Assembly: GCF_900156745.1 (NCBI RefSeq)
Contig: NZ_LT707065.1
Span: 1,736,001 to 1,800,000, forward strand
DNA from: Achromobacter sp. MFA1 R4
GTDB lineage: Bacteria; Pseudomonadota; Gammaproteobacteria; Burkholderiales; Burkholderiaceae_B
Reading direction: 5' to 3'
Length of the DNA: 64,000 bases
Shown piece after piece: positions 9,445-20,000 of this stretch. Under the pieces are notes generated by a model. That model did not search any database, was not told the DNA's origin, and was given only the letters and a program-made list of their open reading frames with translations. How positions within the stretch are numbered: position 1 is the stretch's first letter; each line of letters starts with the position of its first letter. The translations under genes and the position numbers were made by a program.

Positions 9445-10991
9445 ACAACCGTAACGACAAGGTCTTCTCCCTGGCTCGCCAACGTGGCGCGTCCGCCGTG
9501 CTTTTGCTGCTGCTCGTGACCGCGGTGGCCGTGCTCGCCGCCTACGCCTCGGATGGCACGCGCATGACGGCCGACGCCGCGCAGATGAAGCGCGCGACCG
9601 ACGCGGCGGCGCTGGCGTCCGCCGCCGCCTATGCCAAGAGCCGCGATGCCGACATCCAGGACATCGCCGAGCGCTACGTGGCGGTCAATCTCGGCATGGA
9701 CCGCGCCCAGATGCGGCGCGCGCTGTCGGTCAGGGCAGAGACCATCACCAAGGACGACATGCCCGGCACGCGCGTCACCGCCACGTTCGAGGCGGCCAGC
9801 ATGCTGGCCGATACGCCGGCCGAATCCGTCACGGTGGCCTCGGCCGCCGTCTCGCGCCAGCGCTCGCTGGAAGTGGCGCTGGCGCTGCCCAATACGCTGG
9901 GCGAGGACGCCGCCAACCTCGCCGCGCTGCGCCGGCTGGGCAAGTCCTTCGCCTCGCGGCTGCTGGAAGACGCGGAAAGCGCCTGGCTCGCGCTGGTGCC
10001 CTACAGCCAGGCGGTCAATGTCTACGATCCGGAGCAGTCCAACCGCATCCGCCTCTGGAGCGCGCCCGGCGCGCTCAATCCGGTGGAACTGACCTCCCTG
10101 TTCCGCACCGGCTACGCCGGCCTGGCCGACCGCCGCATCCCCGACCGGCGCGCCAACCTGCTGTGCATGTACCGCGGCCTGAACCGCGGCGACAACTACT
10201 TCTGGACCGACCCGCCCGCCGGGCAATTCGGCGTGTACTACCGCCACGACCTGCCCGAGAACGGCAGCCCGGGCGCCCCGCCCATCCGCTGGATCGGCCC
10301 CAACCCCTTCTTCGGCCAGGCCACCGGCGTGAACGACACGCGCTGGATGGTGGCGGACCGCGGCTGCCCCCATGCGGCCCTGCTGCCCCTGACCAACGAC
10401 CTCGGCAAGATCGGCGACCGGCTCGACCAGATGAGCACGCGCTTTAACACCAACCATGCGATCGCGATGGGGTGGGCCGCCATGGCGCTGGCCCCGGCCT
10501 TTCGCGGCGGCTCCGGCTGGGCGCTGGAAGACGAGCTGCCCAAGGACTTCGACGACGGCACGGGCGATCGCGTCAAGGCCATCGTGTTCCTGACCAATTC
10601 CACCGGACAGCGCTGGTTCGACACGGATGCCTACAACGCCTACGTCGGCCAGAAGATCGACGGCGATTCGGACGAAGGCGGCGGCGATGCCAACGTCGTG
10701 ACCGAACGCTTTTCGCGCCTGTGCAGCAGCCTGCGCGCCCGCAACGTGAAGTTCTACCTGATCGTCACCGGCAGCGACGAGGCCACGGACGAAGACGGCC
10801 AGATCCTCAGCGCATCGGCGTTCCGGCGCATCGCCGGCCCGGGCCTGGCGGTCTGCGCCGAGAAGGGATCGGACCAGATCTACCTGTCCGGCAGGGACTT
10901 CGTGGCCTCCGAGGGCCCCATCCAGAACCGCCTTGACGACATCGTCGACGAATTGCGCCAGCTCGCCGCGCTGACCACGCTCGTCGAATAA
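9441..10991 (+). CDS. tadG: TadG-like pilus assembly protein with degenerate vWA-like domain
   Basis: The start at ATG 9441 overlaps the preceding stop by 4 bp and gives 516 aa; the open frame extends further upstream only as a shadow. The N-terminus RQRGASAVLLLLLVTAVAVL resembles the Tad pseudopilin-like segment but lacks Glu at +5, as in TadG. The TadG N-terminal signature DAAQMKRATDAAALASAAAY follows. From about residue 143 the pattern LEVALALPNTLGED, then FASRLL and LALVPYSQAVN, matches the start of TadG vWA domains. The DxSxS MIDAS residues are replaced here by PNTLG. The protein is probably an anchoring or tip component. Confidence 0.85.
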   Translation: MNNRNDKVFSLARQRGASAVLLLLLVTAVAVLAAYASDGTRMTADAAQMKRATDAAALASAAAYAKSRDADIQDIAERYVAVNLGMDRAQMRRALSVRAETITKDDMPGTRVTATFEAASMLADTPAESVTVASAAVSRQRSLEVALALPNTLGEDAANLAALRRLGKSFASRLLEDAESAWLALVPYSQAVNVYDPEQSNRIRLWSAPGALNPVELTSLFRTGYAGLADRRIPDRRANLLCMYRGLNRGDNYFWTDPPAGQFGVYYRHDLPENGSPGAPPIRWIGPNPFFGQATGVNDTRWMVADRGCPHAALLPLTNDLGKIGDRLDQMSTRFNTNHAIAMGWAAMALAPAFRGGSGWALEDELPKDFDDGTGDRVKAIVFLTNSTGQRWFDTDAYNAYVGQKIDGDSDEGGGDANVVTERFSRLCSSLRARNVKFYLIVTGSDEATDEDGQILSASAFRRIAGPGLAVCAEKGSDQIYLSGRDFVASEGPIQNRLDDIVDELRQLAALTTLVE

Positions 10992-11028
10992 GCCTATCCA
11001 CGCACTTCCCCATTCGCCCAGGACTGCC

Positions 11029-14000
11029 ATGACTTCCCGCCGAATCCCCACGCTCCGCCGCCAGGCCCTGGCCCTGGAACCCCGCTTCCTGCTCGATGCC
11101 GCCGCCGTCACGACCGCCGTCGACGTGGCCGCGCAAGCCGCGCCGCCCACCGACGCGGCGCCGGGCGTGGAGGCCACGCCCACGGAGGCGACGGTCGTCA
11201 TCAACGACAGTTCGGACAGCTTTGCGCCGGTGGACCTGTTCAGCGGCGTGACCGTGCAGACCGACACGGGCGCCGCCGATGAGCTGTCCCAGCTCGTCGT
11301 CACGGTGGATCGCAGCGGCAGCGACCAGGCGCTGGTGATCGACGGCAAGACCATTGCGCTGGAAGGCGGCAGCGGCACGACGCGCACGGATGCGGATGGA
11401 AATGCGGACGGCTATTTCTACACCGTGGCCGTGAGCGGCAACACCACCACGGTCACGATCCAGCTCGACGCCTTCCAGCCCGAGCCCGCCAGCGTCCAGG
11501 CGCTGATCGACGGCATGTCGTACCAGATCCTGGACAAGTCGGTGGACGGCGGCAAGGTGTCGGTGACGCTCAAGAGCCTGACCGACGCCGGCGGCCAGTC
11601 GGCGGACCTGAGCGCCATCACGGCGACGATCGACATCGACAGCCGGATCAACGTGGCGCCCGTGCTGACGGGCGACCTGATGCAGGAAGCCGAATACTTC
11701 GGCACGGGCAGCCTGGCGGGCGCGAACGAGGTCGCGTATTCCGCCGACGGCAAGTTCGTCTACGCGGCGGGCAACGACAGCACGCTGTCGGTCTTTTCCG
11801 TGGACGCGGCCTCGGGCCTGCTCAGCAAATCGCAGGAGATCACCGCCCCCGACCTGGGCACGGTCAATCACCTGGTGGTAAGCGCGGACGGAAAATCGGT
11901 CTACACGATTTCCAGCAATGGCAACCTGATGCAGTGGAACGTCGAGGCGGACGGCGCGCTGCGCCACGCGGCCACGCTGTCCGTGGGCCAGGGTTCCACC
12001 GGCGGCCTGGCGATCTCGGACGACGGCGCCCAGGTGTACGTGGACGCGTCGAACAACTTCGGCCGCGAGGCACGGGTCTTCAGCCGGGACGCCGCGACGG
12101 GCGCGCTGACGCAGATCCAGCGGCTGGACGCCGTGCGCAATGCCAGCATCGCCACCGCGGGCGGCTATGTCACGGTCATCCACAGCGCCGCGCTGTCGGG
12201 CGAAAGCCACACGCTGAAGCTCTATGCGCGCGGCGCCGACGGCACCCTGAGCCTGGTCGACAGCGTGCCGCTGGACCAGACCGGCCAGGCCGCCGTCGAC
12301 TACGCCATCAGCATGTCCGCGGACGGCAAGCTGCTCTTCGTCGGCCAGCCCGGCGCGCAGAACATTTCCGTCTTCACGCTCGGCGCCGACAACCTGCTGA
12401 CGCGCGCCGGCACGGTCGCCAGCGACAACATCGGCAGCCTGGCGCTGAACACCGACGGCACGCTGCTGTATGCCGCCACCACGGACGGCACGGTCAGCGT
12501 CTACGCCGTCGCGGCCAATGGCGGCCTGACGCTGATCGGCAGCGCGCAGGGCCAGACCAGCGGCGCGGACCTCGCGCTGTCGGGCGACGGCACGTCGCTG
12601 GTCGTGGCCGGCAACGGCCTGAGCCGCTACACGACGATCCAGTCCTTGACGCTGGGCCAGGACACCGTGCTGGGCGATCGCGTGAACCTGTCCGACCCCA
12701 ACTACGACCTGCTGGACAACGGCGCCGGCAACTACCGCGGCGCCAGCGTGTCGATCGCGGCCTCCGTGCCGGGCGGCGAATTCGGGTTCGAAGACGGCAA
12801 CGGGCTGTCGATGTCCAATGGCGTCATATCCCGCGGCGGCGTGCAGATCGCAACCTACGCCGTCAACGGCGACACCTTGACGGTGCGCTTCGTCGGCGAC
12901 ACCCCCACGGCCGTCGCCAATCAGGTGCTGCAACAGATCAGCTACGGCAATTCCGGCGTGGCGGCAGGCACCTTCATCACGCTGACCGTGCAGGCCAACG
13001 ACGGCGCATTGAACAGCGACGCCCTGACGATCACGTTCCGGAGCAACACGGGACCGCAGATCGATCCCGGCGTCGCGACGGACTACGCGCCCGCGACCGT
13101 CACGACCGAGTCGGCCTACAGCGCCGTCCTGCCCGAGGATCTGTTCCGCGACGCGGACGGCGACGCGCTGACCTGGCGGGTCGCCGGCCTGCCCGCGGGG
13201 CTGGCCTTCGATCCCGACACCCGCACCATTTCCGGCAACACCGTCGCCGCCGGCCGGCACCCCATCAGCATCACCGTCACGGACGCCTACGGCGCCAGCG
13301 TCACGCTGAACCTGGACCTCGTCGTGGCGCAGACGGACAACCGCGCGCCCGTCGTCAGCGCCAGCGCGCCGGCGTCCTTCGGGCAGGTCACGGTCGGCGC
13401 CAGCGACTTCAGCGCGTCGTTGCGCGCGGACATGTTCTCGGACCTGGACAGCCGCTACGGCGACACCCTCACCTGGAGCATCGTCGACACGCTGCCCGCG
13501 GGCCTGGTGTTCGACGCCGCCACGCGCACGCTGAGCGGAACGCCCGGCGCCGTGGGCGACTACGTCCTGACCGTGCGCGTCACCGACGCGGGCGGCCTGA
13601 CCGCCGATCACACGATGACGCTGCGCGTGGTCACCGCCGCGGAAGCGGCCAACCAGCCCCCCGCATTCGACGTGGACGGCAGCGACCTTACCTACACCGC
13701 CGACGGCCGCATCAACGGCTATGGCGACTACGTCTACAGCGTCGAGGTCTCGGACGACGGCCATACCGTCATCGTGCTGGGCAACGCCACCGGCGGCCAT
13801 ACCGTGTCGCCGACGGGCAACAGCACGCTCAGCGTCTACACCCGCAATCCGAACACCGGCGAACTGACGCTGGTGCAGCGCTTCGTGCAGGGCGCCGCGA
13901 ACGACGGCATCGAGGCCAATGGCATCGAGATCGACGGCCTGGGCAGCGCCGCCTCGGCGGTGTACTCGGCCGACGGCAAGCACGTCTATCTGGTGGGCCA

Positions 14001-17000
14001 GAAGGCGGGCGGCGGCAGCTACTTCCTGACGGGGTTCAACGTTGCTGCCGATGGCACGCTCACCCCGACCGGCCAGAGCGTCGCGCTCGGCGAGGTGCAG
14101 GTCAAGCAGATCGCCGTGTCGCAGGACGGCCGCCTGTACGCCATCGCCGGCAACACGCTGTACGCGTACGGCATCGGTTCGGACGGGCAGCTTGCGTCGG
14201 CCAGCGTGTACGAGAACCAGCCCTTCAGCACGGCATCGACCCTCGCGGTGGACGCGCAAGGCCGCGTCTTCGTGGCCGGCGCCAACACCCTGACCATTTA
14301 CGCCGCCAACCCGGACGGCAGCCTGACCCAACTGGTGGCGCGCACCGGCGACATCGGCAACTTCGCGCGCAGCATCGCGGTATCGGGCGACACGATCTAT
14401 GTGTCGACCGGCACCACGGGCGTCCTGACGCTGCGCCTGGATCCAGCGACGAACACGGTGACCAAGGTCTCCGCCACCGGGTCCCAGCTCTGGGGCCTGG
14501 CCTTGTCGGCCGACGGCAAGACGCTCTACGCCGGCGGCCTGGTCGGCACGATCAACGTGTACAGCATCGGGGCGGACGGCGCGCCCACGCTGGTCAAGAC
14601 CATTGCGCAGGACGCCTCGGCCGGCAGCTACCGCGCTTTCCGCTTCGGCCTCTCGCCGGACGGCACGTCGATGTACGTGGGCGGCTTCTACAACGCCGGG
14701 GGCCTTGGCCTCATCGGCATCGAAAACGTTCTGCAAGGCGCGTACGCCGAAGGCCAGACCCTGCAGCCGGCCGCGGGCCTGAGCTTCTCGGATGCCGACT
14801 ACGACGCGCTGGCCGCGGGCGCGGGCGACTACAACGGCGCGTCGATCACCCTGGTGCGCGAGGGCGGCGCGAACCCCGGCGACGTCTATGGCTTTGCCGA
14901 CGGCAATGGCCTCACGCTCGTCGGGGCCGAGATCCGCCTGAACGGCGTCAAGATCGCCGATTTCACCGACGCGGGCGGCCTGCTCACCATCGCCTTCACC
15001 GGCCAGGTCGGCACCGCCACCGCGAACGCCGTGCTGCAACAGGTCACCTACACGCACGCCAGCAAGGACCCCGGCGCGGCCATCCGCCTGCAAGTGCAGG
15101 TGCGCGACCAGTACGCCAGCGGCGTGGACAGCATCGTGCTCGATCTGGCCGTGGCGCAGGTGAACGATGCGCCGGTCGTCGATGCCACGCCGGTAAACGC
15201 CACCTATGACCCCAGCGAAGCAGCCATCGGCCTCTTTGACGGCACCACGATCTCCACCGTGGAAGCCGGGCAGACCATCGCCGGCCTGACCCTGGTCGTG
15301 TCCCCGGTTGCCGACGGCGCCAGCGAAACGCTGACCCTCGACGGCGTCGCCATTCCGCTGGCCGCCGGGCAGGGCGTCACGGCGTCGGGCCATGCCTACA
15401 GCGTCACCTTGGACAACGGCACGGCCACCGTGACGATCACGCCGGCGGCCGGCATGACGGGCGCGCAGGCCGCCGCGCTGATCGACGGCATCACCTACGC
15501 CAACCGCGCCTCCGCCCCGACGATGGGCGAGCGCAGCATCGCGCTGACGGCGGTGCGCGACAGCGGCGGCACGGACAATGGCGGCCAGGACACCGCCGAG
15601 CCGGACCTCGTCGCCCGGCTGGTCCTGCGGGATGAGGCGCCCGTCCTGGTCACGCCCATCGACGCATTGGATTTGGACGAACTGATCACGCAGTTGGGCG
15701 AGGACGGCGCATTCGGCGCCCTGGACGGCGTGCTGGCCGTATCGGAGGTGGAGGGAACGCTCTACGTGCTGCGCACCACCACCCAAACCGACTGGGACAC
15801 GTTCCAGGAAGTCGAACTGAACACGCTATACGTGCTTGAGCGTGACGCGGACGGCGCGCTGCGCGTGCTCCAGACCATCGAGAACGGCGACGTGGGCGCA
15901 TTGGCGGGCGCGGCGCAGATGCGGACATCAGCCGACGGCAAGTCCGTGTACGTGATCGGCAGCCAGGGCGTCGCGCTGTTCTCGCGCGATGCAGCCACCG
16001 GTGAACTGACCGCGCAAGGCAGCTTCGGCGCCGACGTCGTCAACGACCACGGCATGATCCGCGATGTGCTGTCCGCCAACGGCATGGTGTACGCGACCGC
16101 GGGCGAGAATCTGCTGGTCTTCCGGCAGGACGGCGACAGCCTCACGCTGGTCAGCACCCTCGCCGACGCCGGCGATACCGGCCTGCAGCTGGACGGCGCC
16201 AACGCGCTGGCGCTGTCGGCCGACGGCCGCTTGCTCTTCGTGGGCACCTCGGGCGGCGGCACGCTGGCCAGCGTCTTCGCGCTGGACCAGACAGGCGTCC
16301 CGACTTTCATCATGGCCGCGCAGGGCAAGGACCCGGCCGCCGCCGACCAGTACTACTACACCCAGTCGCTGACGGTGTCGCCCGACGGCAAGACGCTGTA
16401 TGTCGTCGACTTCGACGGCAACGACACCCGCCTGCACACCCTGTCCGTGGCCGCGGACGGGCAGCTCACCGCGCTTGCCACGGCGTTGCCGCAGGGCGAC
16501 GTCCGGCAGGTCGTGGTCTCGCCGGATGGATCGGCCGTCTTCGTCATCGGCGCGGATGCGATCGGCGTGTACCGCCGCGGCGCGGACGGCGTGCCGGTGC
16601 TGGCCGGCGAGGTCACGGGCTATGGCGATCCGTTCGGTGACGGCATCTCGTTCGGCGACATCCGCAGCGCCACGCTCAGCGAGGACGGCACCAAGCTCTA
16701 TCTGGCGGGGCAGTTCCCGTTCTGGGGCGGCCTGCTGGTGCTGAACCTGCAGCCCGCCGCCGTGCAATACACGGAGGGGTCCGAGCCGGTGGCGATCCTG
16801 CCGTCGGCCACGCTGGCCGACCCCCAGCTCGACGCGCTGGACAACGGCCAGGGCGACTACCAGGGCGCCAGCATCACCGTGGCGCGCGCGGACGGCGCGC
16901 ACGCGGACGACCGCTATGGCTTCATCGACGGCGGCAACCTGCGGCTGGATGCCGCGAATGGCCTGATCCTGCTGAACGGCGCGGCCGTGGCCACGTTCAC

Positions 17001-20000
17001 GCAAGCGGACGGCGTGCTGACGCTGACGTTCACCGCGTCCCTGAGCAAGGCCGACGCGCAGGACGTGCTGCGCCGCATCGCCTACCGCAATGCCAGCAAC
17101 GACCCCACCCGCGACGGCGCCAGCATCGTGCTGCGCACCGAGCTGCACGACGGCGACGGCCACCGCGACGACCTGCTGACCCGCATCGACCTGGAAGGCG
17201 TCAACAATCCGCCGGAGATCGACACCACGCCGCTGGATCCCACGTTCCAGGCCGAGGGCGAGCCGGTCAAGCTGTTCGACGGCACCACCGTCGACACGGT
17301 CGAGTCCGGCGATAACGTGGCGCGCGTGATCGTAACGATCAGTCCCGCCAATGCCCAGGACGTCCTGGGCGTGGGCGGCGGAAGAATACCGCTGAACGCG
17401 GATTCCAACGGCCCGCAGACCCTCCCCACGGGCCAGCAGTACATGGTGACCATCGCCAACGGCGTCACCACGGTCACCCTCTACCTGAACGCCTCTTCGG
17501 ACCGCGCCGCGCAGGTCATCGACAGCCTGACCTACGCCAACACCGGCAGCCCGCTGGACGGCACGCGCACGATCAGCCTGACCGTGCAAGAGGGGAACAT
17601 CGACAATGGCTCGACGGATGCGGACAAGGTCGCCACCGTCACGCTGGCCGGACCGGCCAGCCCCAACACCCCGCCCACGCTCACGGGCGGCGAAGACGTG
17701 CCCTACACCGAACGCGCCGACGCCGTCCTGATCGCGCCGGGCGGGGTGGTGGCGGACGCGCAGATGGACGCCTTCAACGGCGGCGCGGGCAACTACGACG
17801 GCAGCGTCCTGACCCTCACGCTGGGCGCGGGCAAGAGCGCGGCCGACACGTTGGGCTTTCAGCCGGACAACGGCCTGACGCTGGAAAACGGCGTCCTGAA
17901 AAAGGACGGCGTGGCGATCGGCGCCGTGTCGCAGGCCGACGGCGTGCTGACGATCCGTTTCAGCAGCGCGGCCGGGTCCATCCCCACGACGGCCGACGTG
18001 CAGAACACGCTGCGCCAGATCACCTACGCCAACGGCAGTCACGCGCCCGCGGCCAGCGTGGCCATCAGCGTGACGCTGGCGGACCAGCGCGGGCTGCCAT
18101 CGACGACGATGGACTTCTCCATCGACATCACGGCCATCAACGATGCGCCGGTGGTGGACGCCGATCCGGTGCTGTCGCTGGGCGACCTGACGCATGTTCA
18201 GGATCTGACGACGATCCCCGGGCTGGAGACGCCCACCGCCAGCGTCGTGTCCGCCGATGGAACCCGCGTCTACGTGGCCGACGGCAAGGGCGCCATTGCC
18301 GTGTTCGACCGGGACGGCGACACCGGCTCGCTGACCTATCTGCGCACGTTCGCCGCCGCGGACAATCTTGCGGGCGTCAAGGAACTGGTGACCTCCGCCG
18401 ACGGCAAAAGCCTGTACGCCCTGCGCGCCGACGGCAATGCCATCGGCGTCTTTGGCGTGGCCGCCGACGGCACCCTGACGCACCAGGCCACCATCACCAG
18501 CAACTACGAGCTGGATGGCGGCAGCCTTTATGACTTGAAGAGCATTGCGCTGTCCGAGGACGGCCAGAACCTGTACCTGCTCAACAACTACGGGATCGTC
18601 TATTTCAACCGCGACGCGCAGACCGGCGCGCTTGCCTACGTGGGCGCCGTCAGCGGCGACATGTACGCGGAGCCGTTCCTGTGGCAGCCCACCGACATGG
18701 CGGTGCGCGGCGACCTGCTGTTCGTCGTGACCAACACCAGCGCAGGATCGACGCTGATCGTCTACCGCCGCGACGACAGCGGCGCCCTGTCCGTCCTGAC
18801 GCATATCCAGGGCGGCGGCACGGACGCCGCCGGCCAGACGGTGTCGTTCTCCAACCTGCAGCACATCGCCGTCAGCGCCGATGGCAGCACCCTCTTCGTG
18901 TCCAACAGCCGCACCAGTTCCTACGACGGCTGGACGGGGCAGACCGTCGTGCAGGAAAACCCGCAAGCCATCGACTCCTTCCGCCTGAACGCGGCGACCG
19001 GCGCGCTCACCCACCTGGGCACCTTGAGCGGCGACCTGACGGTGGAAGGCATCGCGCTGTCCGACGACGGCAAGGCGCTCTTCGTCACGCTGGCCGATGG
19101 CACGCTCAACTACTACGCCACCGCCACCCTCGGGCTGATCGCCTCGCACAGCGCGGACGGCGGGACCCGGATCGCCGTATCGGCGGACGGCGCGGTGATC
19201 GTGGTGGGCAACGGGCTGGACGTCCTGAATGCGCCCCCGGCGCCCCCGCCCGTCTATGTGACGGATGGCGAGCCGGTCCCGCTGGCCCCCACGTTGGCGC
19301 TAAGCGATGCCGAAATGGACGCGGCGGACAACTACCAGGACGCCAGCGTCACCTTCACCGGCCTGCCGGGCGACGTTTACGGCATCCTGGCGGGCGAGGG
19401 CTACACCCGCGACGGCGACGTCATCCTGTTCAACGGCCAGCCCATCGCCACGCTGACGCAGGCCGACGGCGTCGCCACGCTGCGCTTTACGGCGCAGATC
19501 AGCCGCGTGGACGCCAACGCGCTGCTGCACCGCGTGACCTACGCCGGCGCGGACGGCGCGCCGGGCACGCGCACCATCACGGTGGTCCTGAACGACGGCG
19601 AGGCCGCCAGCGCCGCCTACGCGGTGGACGTGACGCTCGCGCTGCCCAATCAGGCGCCCGAGGCGGGCACCGGCGCCTACACGCCCGACCCGGCGATAGC
19701 TGGCCGAGACTATTCGGTGACGTTGCCGGAAACCCTGTTCAACGATCCCGACGGCGACGCGCTGCAATGGCGCGTCAGCGGCTTGCCGGCCGGACTGGTG
19801 TTCGACCCCGACACCCGCACGATCTCCGGCACGATCGCGGACACCGGACGGTTCACCATCGTGATCACCGTGACGGATCCGCAGGGCGCCACGGCGTCGC
19901 GCGAGCTGGTCCTGGAAGCCGTCGAGCCGCCCAACACCGCGCCGGTGGACAGCGGCATCCCGCTGGCGCCCGACGCCGCGCGCGTCGGCGAACCCTACGC

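Noticed and set aside
10807..15786. Open frame of 1659 codons antisense to the giant protein gene
   Set aside because: It is a by-product of high-GC third positions and of the repeats. It shows no family motif, and the sense frame has clear domains.
15928..19149. Open frame of 1073 codons antisense to the giant protein gene
   Set aside because: Same cause as above; the Arg/Val/Gly-rich translation has no recognisable domain.
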